NCBI RefSeq assembly: GCF_002812955.1 | Contig: NZ_PFXK01000008.1 | Location: 1-64,000, forward strand | DNA from: Vibrio sp. HA2012 | GTDB taxonomy: Bacteria > Pseudomonadota > Gammaproteobacteria > Enterobacterales > Vibrionaceae | Length of the DNA stretch: 64,000 bases | Direction: 5' to 3' | Shown here: positions 38,029 to 47,072 of the stretch, piece after piece | How positions within the stretch are numbered: the first letter of the stretch is position 1 | How the letters are laid out: every line of letters begins with the position of its first letter | Notes under the pieces: model-generated | Told to the model about the DNA's origin: nothing | What the model saw: only the letters and a program-made list of their open reading frames with translations | Databases searched by the model: none | Position numbers and translations under genes: made by a program

Positions 38029-39401
38029 GGCTGTTTGTTCTCTTGCATTACTGTATTCCCTTCAACTGACACACGTTCTTTATCTGCTGTTTCTTTTAAA
38101 AGACTAAGCAGTGTTGACATCTTCCGGTCCAGTTCCTGCCATTCAAATTCCGCATCGGATCCTGGCAGAATACCGGCTCCCGCGTACAGACGGATCAGCC
38201 CGTCAGACACTTCTGCGCTACGGATTGCCACACAGATCTGGGCTTTTTGATGGCTGATATATCCCATTGATCCGGCATACCATCCCCGGGGAAAAGGTTC
38301 TTTATCCAGAATATACGCCAGAGCTGCTGCTCTTGGCAGCCCCGCAACGGCTGCTGTCGGCTGCAATGCCGCCAGCAGATGAACACCATTAATGCCGGGT
38401 TTCAGACAAGCATGGATCTTCCGTTTCAGGTGCTGCACCTTGCGCAGACAAACCAGATGAGCCTCGGCTTCAACATCAATAACATCAGCATACGGATTCA
38501 GACAGTCAATAATATCATCAACGACGAACTGATTTTCTGTCAGGTTTTTTTCATCATGCACCAGCCAGTCGGCCAGTTCCTGATCTTGACGTGCATCACT
38601 ACCGCGTCCGATCGTCCCGGCCAGAGCTTCCGTTTCCAGACTTAATCCGTCACGCAGATAGAGGCGTTCTGGTGTTGAACCGATAAAACTGCTGCCCGGC
38701 TTGATGGCCAGCATAAAATGAAAACTGTCTCTGTTGCTTATCATGCTGGTCTTCAGCAACTGAGCCGCCGATACAGGCCGGTCAGGTACAACCGTACTCT
38801 GCCGGGCCAGCACTACTTTCTTAAACGCATTGTTTTCAATACGCTGTAGTGCATCCTCCAGCAGTGACTGCCAGCCGGAAAAATCCGGAGTATGGGAAAC
38901 AGAATGAATGCAGGCTTCAATTGGGACAGGTAATGGCTCAGCAGGTAACAGAGACGCCAGAGCCTGTAGCGCATCTTCTCTTTTTTCTCCCAGATTAACC
39001 GCCAGCATCCACTGTTCTCCCTGACGGAACAATTCAATTTGTGGCAGAAAAAAGAAAGCCGACGGAAAATCCGGATTCTTACCGGTATGCCCGTCAAAGG
39101 CGCGTCCCCCCCAGATCCGCTGCTCATCACTGATTAAAGCATAGGCCGGCTCCGGTTCAGAAAATGTACATATCTGCCCGAGTGCAGCGACCTCTTCTTC
39201 ACCATTTCTGGAATACCAGTAAAATTTGGGGAACAGAGGCTGAGTATTCAGCCAGTCGATTAAAGCGATACTCCCCGCAGAAACAGGCTGAGTAACACGT
39301 ACGTCCGAATCTCCGGCGACCTTTACCTGTTCCGTTAGTTCAGTAACAGCTTGACGTATGTGAAACAAATCAACCTCTTCTCGTAGTATATTCAGTGACA
39401 C
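38025..39401 (-). CDS. menF: isochorismate synthase MenF
   Basis: Chorismate-utilising enzyme that makes isochorismate and begins menaquinone synthesis. The C-terminal catalytic domain includes AFKKVVLARQSTV, GSSFIGSTPERLYLRDG, TEALAGTIGRG and GYISHQKAQICVAIRSAEV, in family order. The frame is open from a TTG at 39434; a GTG at 39401 gives a start closer to the usual length (about 458 aa), though neither has a strong ribosome site. First gene of menFDHBCE. Confidence 0.92.
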   Translation of the reverse strand: MSLNILREEVDLFHIRQAVTELTEQVKVAGDSDVRVTQPVSAGSIALIDWLNTQPLFPKFYWYSRNGEEEVAALGQICTFSEPEPAYALISDEQRIWGGRAFDGHTGKNPDFPSAFFFLPQIELFRQGEQWMLAVNLGEKREDALQALASLLPAEPLPVPIEACIHSVSHTPDFSGWQSLLEDALQRIENNAFKKVVLARQSTVVPDRPVSAAQLLKTSMISNRDSFHFMLAIKPGSSFIGSTPERLYLRDGLSLETEALAGTIGRGSDARQDQELADWLVHDEKNLTENQFVVDDIIDCLNPYADVIDVEAEAHLVCLRKVQHLKRKIHACLKPGINGVHLLAALQPTAAVAGLPRAAALAYILDKEPFPRGWYAGSMGYISHQKAQICVAIRSAEVSDGLIRLYAGAGILPGSDAEFEWQELDRKMSTLLSLLKETADKERVSVEGNTVMQENKQP

Positions 39402-39571
39402 GGTTACTCTATGGCGTGCCTGTGCGCAAATCAAGCCTGCCTATCTCATTTACTACTTTTCTTATTTTAAACGGATAAAGACCGACCAGTTAGAGATAGA
39501 TTTTTATACTTTAAACACACAAATTGGTGTACTTTAATAACTTAAAGACCGGACTATCAGGAATCAAAACA

Positions 39572-40786
39572 ATGCAAAATATCGGGATGTCAAAAAAACT
39601 CGATAATGTCTGCTATGACATTCGCGGGCCAGTGCTTAAACATGCTAAACGCATGGAAGAAGAAGGACACAAAATACTAAAGCTGAATATTGGTAATCCC
39701 GCCCCGTTTGGTTTTGATGCCCCGGACGAAATCCTGGTCGATGTAATCCGTAACCTACCGACATCTCAGGGCTATGCCGATTCCAAAGGCTTGTATTCTG
39801 CCCGTAAGGCTATCGTTCAGCATTATCAGAAACGCGGGATCCGTTCTTTGGATGTCGAAGATGTATATGTCGGTAACGGAGTCTCTGAACTGATCGTGAT
39901 GGCAATGCAGGCGCTGCTTAATAATGGCGATGAAATGCTGGTACCCGCTCCGGATTATCCACTGTGGACAGCCGCGGTATCGCTGTCCGGCGGCAATGCT
40001 GTACACTATTTGTGTGATGAACAAGCGGATTGGTTCCCCGATCTGAACGATATTAAAAGTAAAATCACCCCCAAAACCCGCGGTATTGTCCTAATCAATC
40101 CAAACAACCCGACAGGTGCGGTATACAGTCGTGATTTTCTGCTGGAAGTTCTGGATATCGCCCGTCAGCATAAATTGATCATTTTTGCCGACGAAATCTA
40201 CGACAAGGTGTTATACGACGGAGCAACCCATACCTCCATTGCCACACTGGCCGACGATGTATTGATCATGACCTTCAACGGCCTGTCAAAAGCCTACCGC
40301 GTATGTGGTTTCCGTAGCGGATGGATGTTCCTGACAGGTCCGAAACAACAAGCTGACGGCTACATTTCCGGACTGGATATGCTTGCCTCTATGCGTCTCT
40401 GTGCCAATGTACCGATGCAGCACGCCATTCAGACTGCGCTTGGCGGATATCAAAGTATCAATGAGCTGATCCTGCCGGGTGGCCGTTTACTTGAGCAGCG
40501 GGACAGAGCCTGGGAACTGATCAACCAGGTGCCGGGGGTCAGTTGTGTTAAACCGAAAGGAGCCATGTATCTGTTCCCGAAAATTGACACCAATATGTAC
40601 AGCATTAAAGATGACCAGAAAATGGTTCTGGATTTCCTTGTGCAGGAAAAGGTTCTTTTGGTACAGGGTACCGGCTTCAACTGGCCAGAGCCTAACCATT
40701 TCCGCATCGTCACTTTACCGCATGTAGAGGATCTGGAAGTGGCTATCGGCCGCTTTGAACGCTTCCTCTCAACATATAGTCAGTAA
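39572..40786 (+). CDS. alaA: alanine aminotransferase AlaA
   Basis: PLP-dependent glutamate-pyruvate transaminase. The ATG at 39572, after AGGA, yields 404 aa (E. coli AlaA 405). It has ILKLNIGNPAPFGF (about 33-46), NPNNPTGAVYS for the phosphate and substrate pocket, FADEIYDKVLYD, and the PLP lysine in NGLSKAYRVCGFRSGW. It precedes yfbR, as in E. coli. Confidence 0.96.
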   Translation: MQNIGMSKKLDNVCYDIRGPVLKHAKRMEEEGHKILKLNIGNPAPFGFDAPDEILVDVIRNLPTSQGYADSKGLYSARKAIVQHYQKRGIRSLDVEDVYVGNGVSELIVMAMQALLNNGDEMLVPAPDYPLWTAAVSLSGGNAVHYLCDEQADWFPDLNDIKSKITPKTRGIVLINPNNPTGAVYSRDFLLEVLDIARQHKLIIFADEIYDKVLYDGATHTSIATLADDVLIMTFNGLSKAYRVCGFRSGWMFLTGPKQQADGYISGLDMLASMRLCANVPMQHAIQTALGGYQSINELILPGGRLLEQRDRAWELINQVPGVSCVKPKGAMYLFPKIDTNMYSIKDDQKMVLDFLVQEKVLLVQGTGFNWPEPNHFRIVTLPHVEDLEVAIGRFERFLSTYSQ

Positions 40787-40927
40787 TCACTGCTTATCAC
40801 GGCTCCTTTCCAGGAGCCTTGATTGTCTCAGTCACCGATAGTAAAAATAGCAATCCGCTCTATAAAACCCTTTTCGAGTTGGTTAAGCTTGCAGTAACCT
40901 GTAGGGCTGTCGCATAAGGATAATCCA

Positions 40928-41527
40928 GTGAAGAAAAAACAAAGCACGTTTATGGCATGGGTCACTCGTATGCCACTGATCAAACGTTGGGCGCTGATGC
41001 ACTGTTTTCAGGAAGAAAATGTGTCTGAACACTCGCATCAGGTTTCAGTCATTGCCCATCTGCTGACCGTGATCAGAAATAAGCGTTATAACGGAAATCT
41101 GAGTCCGGAAAGAGCTGCCGTCGTTGCTATTTATCACGAAATCTCAGAAACAAAACTTCAGGACATCAACTCAAAAACCAAGTACCACAGCCCAGAGTTT
41201 ACTGCTGCATTTAAAAAGCTCGAAGATATTGCCGAACAGGAATGTCTGGAAACTTTACCGGAAGATTTACGTGATGAATTCGCCAGTTTGCTCGTTCAGA
41301 AAAATGTCGATACTGAATATAAGGCCATTGTGAAAGCGGCAGATATACTGGCTGCTTATATTAAGGCATTGAATGAGTTAAGATTCAGTAATGATGAGTT
41401 TTTACACGTCAGGGAAGGACTCGAACCCCGTATAGAAAAACTTATCGAGACAATGCCTGAAGTAAAAGATTTTATGGATATCTTTTGTGATAGCTGCACA
41501 ACAACATTCGATAAAATTTCAGGCTAA
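40928..41527 (+). CDS. divergent YfbR-type HD-domain protein
   Basis: 199-aa HD-domain protein, placed and sized like YfbR, the 5'-deoxynucleotidase. It begins with GTG after AAGGA. ENVSEHSHQVSVIAHLL retains the first metal histidine, and AADILAAYIKALNEL retains the late aspartate. The central motif, however, reads YHEISETKLQD where YfbR has YHD-SEVLTGDLPTP, so the signature aspartate is replaced by glutamate and the substrate loop is altered. It may still bind metal, but altered activity is possible. The locus next to alaA is the conserved yfbR position. Confidence 0.82.
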   Translation: MKKKQSTFMAWVTRMPLIKRWALMHCFQEENVSEHSHQVSVIAHLLTVIRNKRYNGNLSPERAAVVAIYHEISETKLQDINSKTKYHSPEFTAAFKKLEDIAEQECLETLPEDLRDEFASLLVQKNVDTEYKAIVKAADILAAYIKALNELRFSNDEFLHVREGLEPRIEKLIETMPEVKDFMDIFCDSCTTTFDKISG

Positions 41528-41575
41528 TTTATGTATGTTCCATATTAGAGAAAATTTTCAGGGTTAAGAGTAGTT

Positions 41576-42190
41576 ATGATTCATATTGATAAATCTGGTT
41601 TTGTTGGCCGGGGCCATCACCGGGAAGTCTACCGTCATCCGCAACGTCCGGAATTATGCATAAAAGTTATTTTTGATAACCAGTATGATACGCGAGAGAT
41701 TGAGCGGGAGAAATCATACTATAAGCATCTCCAAAATCGTGGCATCAGCTGGGATTTATTGTCTCAATATCATGGGGACGTGGATACTGATCTGGGAGCA
41801 GGTTCAGTATTTGATTTGGTCGTAGACACGGATAACAGTGTATCTAAGACGTTAGGCTATTATTTATCCGATCCTGACAGAACTCAAACATACTATAGTG
41901 ATTTATTAAAGACTCTTGCAGATTTAAAACATTATTTACTAGAACAAAGAATCATTACAAAAAGTTTAGCCCACAGAAATATCGTCTGTCAGAAAACCCC
42001 TTCCGGGATAACACGAATGGTGATTATTGATAATATCGGTAATGCGGAGTTTCTACCACTGAGTAACTATATTAGCTTTATGGGCAGAAAGAAAGTTGGC
42101 AGAAAATGGCAGCGTTTTGAAAAAAAACTGGCTAAAGAATTTTCTGATAATCAGGCATTGCACAATCTTCTGAAAGATTTAAATAAGTAG
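41576..42190 (+). CDS. yrbL: YrbL-family protein kinase-like protein
   Basis: 204-aa protein resembling the PhoP-regulated YrbL family. Kinase-like landmarks are GRGHHREVYRHP (about 11-22, nucleotide loop), LCIKVIFD (a lysine near 30), LAHRNIVCQ (catalytic-loop HRN) and VIIDNIGN (in the DFG position). No function is established for YrbL. It is noticeably more AT-rich than its neighbours and sits between yfbR and the dGTPase gene, so it may be an insertion into an older gene order. No clear ribosome site other than AGAGTAG. Confidence 0.82.
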   Translation: MIHIDKSGFVGRGHHREVYRHPQRPELCIKVIFDNQYDTREIEREKSYYKHLQNRGISWDLLSQYHGDVDTDLGAGSVFDLVVDTDNSVSKTLGYYLSDPDRTQTYYSDLLKTLADLKHYLLEQRIITKSLAHRNIVCQKTPSGITRMVIIDNIGNAEFLPLSNYISFMGRKKVGRKWQRFEKKLAKEFSDNQALHNLLKDLNK

Positions 42191-42227
42191 ATTATACCTA
42201 TACGAATAAACAGTTGGTTGAAACAGC

Positions 42228-43550
42228 ATGGATACAGACACGCAGGAACTCTGGCAACAGCGGATCAATAATGAACACAAACTAAGACGTCAGGATCACC
42301 GGGATCCGTTCCAGCGGGATCGGGCACGGATACTGCACTCTGCTGCTTTCCGCCGCCTGCAGGCGAAAACTCAGGTACATGGCACTGGGGTAAATGATTT
42401 TCACCGCACCCGTCTGACTCACTCTCTGGAAGCCGCACAAATCGGTTCAGGCATTCTGGAACAGTTGAAGCGCAAACAACCCGAGTTTATCCCTTTATTG
42501 CCTGGTATGAGTCTGATAGAAGCCCTCTGCTTGGCACATGATATCGGCCACCCGCCATACGGGCACGGCGGTGAAGTAGCTCTCAACTATGTGATGCGTG
42601 ATCACGGTGGATTTGAGGGAAATGCCCAGACATTTCGTATTGTCACCCAACTGGAACCTTATACGAAAAACAACGGCATGAACCTTTCCCGGCGCACCCT
42701 GCTGGGTCTGCTCAAGTATCCGGCGCTGCTCAGCCAGACCCAGCGGGAACAGCGTCCGCAAGCAGTAAGCCATCAACGACAGATGAAAGCAAAAGAGTGG
42801 ATTCCGGCCAAAGGGCTGTACGACTGTGATAAAGGAGAACTGGACTGGGTACTGTCTCCCCTGACAGATACCGATAAGGCCGCACTCTCAGCCATGCGCA
42901 GCCGTCAGGTTGCACCTGACCAGCATAAGAAAACCCGCTATAAATCTCTGGACTGTTCCATTATGGAGCTGGCGGATGATATTGCTTATGGAGTGCATGA
43001 TCTTGAAGATGCCATTGTACTGGGGCTGATCAGCCGTCAGCAATGGCAGGAATCTGCTGCCGCCCGTCTTGCGGAATGCGACAACCCTTGGTTTGAAGAG
43101 AATATACACCAAATCAGCCAAATGCTGTTTTCCGGGGAACATTATCTAAGAAAAGACGCCATCGGCGGAATTGTAAATACCCTGCTGACCGGTATTCATA
43201 TCGCCAGAGTCTCCGGAGCTGAATTCCGTTGTGATCTGCTGAGTTACAATGCCATGCTTGACACCCATCTCAGCGATGCACTGACCATTTTCAAATGCTT
43301 TGTCAATGACTATGTTATCCAGATCCCGGAAGTGCAGCGATTCGAATACAAAGGACAACAGATTATTATGGATCTGTTTGAAGCACTCAGCAGTGATCCC
43401 GAACGGCTGCTTCCGCAAACCACGCGCCAGAAGTGGCTGCTAGCCAGTCAGAACACGACTCAGGGGATGCGAATAATCTCCGATTATATAGCAGCAATGA
43501 CCGACGGTTATGCCCAGAGGCTACATCAGCAACTGTTTGCTGCCCGTTAA
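42228..43550 (+). CDS. dGTPase-like HD hydrolase
   Basis: 440-aa member of the deoxyguanosinetriphosphate triphosphohydrolase family. It hydrolyses dNTPs to nucleoside and triphosphate (family knowledge). The HD site is in LCLAHDIGHPPYGHGGE (about residue 100-116). An early histidine is in RLTHSLEAAQIG and a later aspartate in MELADDIAYGVHDLEDAI. It is shorter than E. coli Dgt (505) and fits the Vibrio dGTPase-like form. Confidence 0.92.
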   Translation: MDTDTQELWQQRINNEHKLRRQDHRDPFQRDRARILHSAAFRRLQAKTQVHGTGVNDFHRTRLTHSLEAAQIGSGILEQLKRKQPEFIPLLPGMSLIEALCLAHDIGHPPYGHGGEVALNYVMRDHGGFEGNAQTFRIVTQLEPYTKNNGMNLSRRTLLGLLKYPALLSQTQREQRPQAVSHQRQMKAKEWIPAKGLYDCDKGELDWVLSPLTDTDKAALSAMRSRQVAPDQHKKTRYKSLDCSIMELADDIAYGVHDLEDAIVLGLISRQQWQESAAARLAECDNPWFEENIHQISQMLFSGEHYLRKDAIGGIVNTLLTGIHIARVSGAEFRCDLLSYNAMLDTHLSDALTIFKCFVNDYVIQIPEVQRFEYKGQQIIMDLFEALSSDPERLLPQTTRQKWLLASQNTTQGMRIISDYIAAMTDGYAQRLHQQLFAAR

Positions 43551-43567
43551 TATCACTGAGTCATATC

Positions 43568-44119
43568 ATGCGTCTGTACCTTGCCTTGCTACTTATCAGC
43601 ATAATCGTTTTCCTGCTGCAGCTCCCTGAACTCCAGAGCCTTGCTGAATGGAATAAGGAGCTGATAAAACAAGGTCAATGGTGGCGAATTTTAACCGGCA
43701 ACTATACGCACACCAACCTGCCCCATATGGGTATGAATCTGCTGGCGTTATGGCTTATGGGAAACCTGTTCCGCCCCGCAGTAAAAAATTTGCTGTCGGT
43801 ACTCAGCCTTATTTCCGCCATAGTCGGTATCACTCTCCTTCTGTCATCTATGCAGATATACCTTGGTCTTTCAGGTATTCTGCACGGAATATTTGCCTAT
43901 TATGCACTGAAAGAAGCTCTCAGCGGCAGACAGTCCAGTTGGTTGCTGGTGGCAGGCATTAGTATAAAAATCGGCTGGGAACAATGGTATGGCGCTTCTG
44001 CGGACACTGCCAGTTTGATTGGTGCCAGAGTTGCCATTGAAGCACATCTGATCGGCGGCATAACCGGTGGCTTACTCACTATAGTGACTCATCCTAAAGA
44101 TAAGAACAGACATAAATGA
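43568..44119 (+). CDS. rrtA: rhombosortase
   Basis: Rhomboid-family intramembrane serine protease of 183 aa that processes proteins carrying a GlyGly-CTERM tail. It has about six hydrophobic helices, the catalytic serine in YLGLSGILHGIF (about 98-109) and the histidine in AHLIGGITGG near the end. THTNLPHMGMNLLALWLMG is the usual H-x-N region. The ATG at 43568 is chosen since a longer open frame upstream runs over dgt. No GlyGly-CTERM substrate is seen in this window. Confidence 0.88.
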   Translation: MRLYLALLLISIIVFLLQLPELQSLAEWNKELIKQGQWWRILTGNYTHTNLPHMGMNLLALWLMGNLFRPAVKNLLSVLSLISAIVGITLLLSSMQIYLGLSGILHGIFAYYALKEALSGRQSSWLLVAGISIKIGWEQWYGASADTASLIGARVAIEAHLIGGITGGLLTIVTHPKDKNRHK

Positions 44120-44147
44120 TCTGCCGGAACAGAGACACCGGCAGATC
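44118..44147. terminator. bidirectional hairpin between rrtA and comEA
   Basis: 10-bp perfect stem GATCTGCCGG/CCGGCAGATC with a 10-nt loop, starting inside the rrtA stop codon. T-runs are weak on both sides, so it may act as a modest terminator for both convergent genes. Confidence 0.65.
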
Positions 44148-44169
44148 ATAAAACATTGCTGTATTCTGA

Positions 44170-44484
44170 TTATAAGAGGATCCGTTCCCGGTTTTTCTCA
44201 ATAGTAGCAGAACCGATACCTTTTACTTTCTGCAATTCGTCTGCACTCTTGAACGGCCCGTTTTCTGTTCGGTAATCAACGATACTCTGAGCCTTTTTCA
44301 GTCCGATACCCAACAGTAACGTTGACAACTCTTCTGCCGGAGCCGTATTGATGTTCACGGTGATCCGGATCCCCTCATGGGTACTGCTGTCTGTTTTGGT
44401 TTCGCCACTGGCTGTTTCAGCCAAAACTGTGCAGGAAAAAGAACACGCCAATAATGTTGCTAACAATAATTTTAAATATTTCAT
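44170..44484 (-). CDS. comEA: ComEA-like DNA-binding helix-hairpin-helix protein
   Basis: 104-aa exported protein with a signal peptide (about 1-22, ending VLAE) and a tandem helix-hairpin-helix domain (VNINTAPAEELSTLLLGIGLKK and ADELQKVKGIGSATIEKNRERI). In V. cholerae the ComEA next to ppiD binds incoming DNA in the periplasm and ratchets it in during natural transformation. Synteny here is the same. AGAAGG lies before the ATG. Confidence 0.9.
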   Translation of the reverse strand: MKYLKLLLATLLACSFSCTVLAETASGETKTDSSTHEGIRITVNINTAPAEELSTLLLGIGLKKAQSIVDYRTENGPFKSADELQKVKGIGSATIEKNRERILL

Positions 44485-44552
44485 AGTGATACCTTCTTCT
44501 GTGAAAGGCTTTACTATAACGAGCCAGGCAATATTGTCGCTATCCGGATAAA

Positions 44553-44583
44553 CAAAATAGAACGAGCCGCATAAGCGGCTCGT
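44553..44583 (-). terminator. ppiD terminator
   Basis: Stem ACGAGCCGC/GCGGCTCGT with loop TTAT, followed by TTCTATTTTG on the minus strand. Confidence 0.85.
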
Positions 44584-44608
44584 GAATACAAATAGCAGTT
44601 ACAAAAAA

Positions 44609-46474
44609 CTACGGCTGAGTACTGATAGCATAGTACTCAATATCAGCCTTCTCCCGCAGGTCTTTCATCAGCACAGTTAAATCCTGCTGACCTTCTGCAC
44701 TGACCAACTGGCTGCCAATCTGCTCGGTATACATTGGTTCAATGTCCGTACTCACCGCTGACAGTGCAATAAGAACTACATTACCCTGCATATCCGTTGT
44801 CTGAGAGTAAACCGCTTTGCCCTCTTCAGGCTTCGGCATAGCAAACACTGCCGAAGAAAGCTCAGAACCCCTGTCTACTGATTCAGTTTCCCCCCAGGCC
44901 AGATTGTGTTCTGCCAGAACTGCATCATTACCCGCCTTCAGTTCATCCATCACTTTAACGGCCAGCTCTTTTGCCTGCTGTTCGCCTTTCGCATCAGACA
45001 ACTCAGTCACAACCAATGGTTTGACTTCATCAAATGGCAATACGGCCTCATCACGAAGATCATTGATCCGGACAACCACAACATGCTCAGGTGCAATTTC
45101 AATCACCTCAGAGTTCAAACGATCATCTTTCACTTCCGCCGATCCCAGAGCCTGCAGAACGGCTGCAGAACTCAGAGATTCAGGAGCATCATCCAAAGAA
45201 ATAAAGTCGGTATTCTGTACCGGTAAAGCAACGGCCTTCGCGGCATCATCCAGAGAGTTCGGATATTCAAATGCAACGGTTTCCAGCTCGGTCTGCAGTT
45301 CATAGAAACGTTCTACCGCTTTCTGCTCTGCAATGTCAGATTTAATCTCATCGGCCACCTGATCATAAGGCTTCGCCTGTGCAGCCCGGATGGCATCCAG
45401 ACGAATGATATGGTAGCCAAACGAAGACTTCACCAATCCTGTGGTATCACCCGTTTTTTCCAGAGCAAACGCCGCCTCTTCAAATGCAGGATCCATGACT
45501 CCCTTCTCAATCCAGCCAAGTAGACCACCTTCCTGAGCACTACCTACGTCCTCAGATTTGGCTTTTGCCAGAGCGGTAAAATCTGCACCACTGTTCAGTT
45601 CATCAAGGATACTCTGGGCTTTAGCCTCATCGTCACCTTCAACCAGAATATGACTCAGCTGACGCTGTTCCTGCGTGGTGTATTTACTGATTTGTTCCGC
45701 GTAGTACTGCTGCGCCTCTTTCTCAGAGACTGACACCTGTTCCTTCAGTGCTTCTGCCGACAGTTCAAGGTAAGCGACTTTCATCTGCTCCGGACGCGTA
45801 TAGTTCGCCTGATGTGTATCATAATAGGTCTGCAGTTCTTCATCGGTCAGCTCCACACGTCTGGCAAAATCATCCAGCATCAGAGTAATCGTCTGAATAT
45901 CCCGTTTTTGGGTGATCAACTGACTCAGAGCCGCCACCTCATTACTCAGAGAGAATACACTGTTTTGTACAGCGGCACGCACCTGTTGACGGGTCAAGTC
46001 ACGGCGCAGATACTCAGCAAAGCTGTCCACCGTATAACCGGCTCTGCGCAGAGCGGCCTGATAAATATCCTGATCAAACTTACCGTCATTCAAAAACGGT
46101 TCCATGTTCAGAATTTCATTTCGTACCTGTTCATCACTGATCCGCAGACCTAGTGATGCAGCATACTGCTCCAGCAGTACTTCGTTAATCATTCTATCCA
46201 GAACAGATTTACGGAAAGACTGAACATAAGCCGGATCGGCAAGGAGATTGGAAAAATAGTCCCCCATCTGCGCCTGCATACGATTACGTTCGCTCTGATA
46301 TGCCTGCTCAAATGCCCCGCGACCAATTTCAGTATTACCTACTTTGGCCGCCGCATTTCCGCTGCCGCCGATAATGTAATTACCCACTCCGGCAAATACA
46401 AAAGAAAGGATAATGAGTCCAAGAATAATTTTAACCGCGATGCTGTTTACGCCTTCGCGCAGTCGATCCATCAT
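44609..46474 (-). CDS. ppiD: periplasmic folding chaperone PpiD
   Basis: 621-aa inner-membrane-anchored chaperone of the SurA/parvulin group, working near the Sec translocon exit. A single N-terminal helix (about 12-34, VKIILGLIILSFVFAGVGNYI) anchors it. The SurA-N-like region lies at about 35-220, and a parvulin domain (QRQLSHILVEGDDEAKAQ to SFGYHIIRLD) at about 265-360. It sits between hupB and comEA, the common gamma-proteobacterial order. Confidence 0.94.
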   Translation of the reverse strand: MMDRLREGVNSIAVKIILGLIILSFVFAGVGNYIIGGSGNAAAKVGNTEIGRGAFEQAYQSERNRMQAQMGDYFSNLLADPAYVQSFRKSVLDRMINEVLLEQYAASLGLRISDEQVRNEILNMEPFLNDGKFDQDIYQAALRRAGYTVDSFAEYLRRDLTRQQVRAAVQNSVFSLSNEVAALSQLITQKRDIQTITLMLDDFARRVELTDEELQTYYDTHQANYTRPEQMKVAYLELSAEALKEQVSVSEKEAQQYYAEQISKYTTQEQRQLSHILVEGDDEAKAQSILDELNSGADFTALAKAKSEDVGSAQEGGLLGWIEKGVMDPAFEEAAFALEKTGDTTGLVKSSFGYHIIRLDAIRAAQAKPYDQVADEIKSDIAEQKAVERFYELQTELETVAFEYPNSLDDAAKAVALPVQNTDFISLDDAPESLSSAAVLQALGSAEVKDDRLNSEVIEIAPEHVVVVRINDLRDEAVLPFDEVKPLVVTELSDAKGEQQAKELAVKVMDELKAGNDAVLAEHNLAWGETESVDRGSELSSAVFAMPKPEEGKAVYSQTTDMQGNVVLIALSAVSTDIEPMYTEQIGSQLVSAEGQQDLTVLMKDLREKADIEYYAISTQP

Positions 46475-46541
46475 AATCTAACTAATCTCCGGAAATAGAG
46501 CTCGATACCACTCAATAAAATTGAATGTCTGATGATATCAG

Positions 46542-46572
46542 AAAAAGAAATGCGCACCAGTACGATGCGCAT
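46542..46572 (-). terminator. hupB terminator
   Basis: On the minus strand, ATGCGC/GCGCAT with an 11-nt loop and TTCTTTTT, about 55 nt after the hupB stop. A second stem GGTAAGC/GCTTACC (46584-46610) lies in between. Confidence 0.7.
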
Positions 46573-46626
46573 AAATAAGAACGGGTAAGCCAAGGCTAAC
46601 AAAGCTTACCGCAAAATAAGCTTATA

Positions 46627-46899
46627 TCAGTTACAAGCATCTTTTAGTGCTTTACCTGCTTTGAATGCAGGTACTTTAGCTTCGGCGATTTGGATCTCTT
46701 CGCCAGTTTTTGGGTTACGGCCTGTACGTGCTGCACGAGTACGAACACTGAAAGTACCGAAACCAACCAGAGCAACCTGATCGTCTGCCTTTAGCGTTTC
46801 TGTAACAGCTTCGATGAATGCATCAAGTGCACGGCCAGCTGACGCTTTAGACAGATCTGCATTTTCTGCGATTTTTTCCACTAATTGTGTTTTGTTCAC
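46627..46899 (-). CDS. hupB: DNA-binding protein HU-beta
   Basis: 90-aa nucleoid protein. The DNA-gripping arm is [22 protein letters not shown] (residue 48-69), with the proline near 63 that intercalates DNA. N-terminal [19 protein letters not shown] is typical. Strong codon bias suggests high expression. Downstream of lon, as in E. coli. Confidence 0.96.
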   Translation of the reverse strand: MNKTQLVEKIAENADLSKASAGRALDAFIEAVTETLKADDQVALVGFGTFSVRTRAARTGRNPKTGEEIQIAEAKVPAFKAGKALKDACN

Positions 46900-47022
46900 T
46901 GTAATTCCCCTTATCGTTACCCTTTATTTTTTTAGTCGGTAACTTACGTTCCATTTGATGTTGAAATTAAGCGCAAGCCTTGAAATACCTAGCTTTTGCT
47001 ATAGTTGGTTAACTTAGCTTCC

Positions 47023-47060
47023 AAAAAAAACGCTGACAAGTGTTTTTCAACTTATCAGCG
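47023..47060 (-). terminator. lon terminator
   Basis: 10-bp stem CGCTGATAAG/CTTGTCAGCG with one G-U pair, then T8, on the minus strand. Confidence 0.92.
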
Positions 47061-47072
47061 TGATTCTTTTGG

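Noticed and set aside
40801..40826. GGCTCCT/AGGAGCC hairpin after alaA as a terminator.
   Set aside because: Good stem but no T-run follows on either strand.
44485..44552. CRP-S (Sxy-dependent) competence site before comEA.
   Set aside because: The best candidate (AGCGA-N6-TGCCT, read on the minus strand) misses several core bases.
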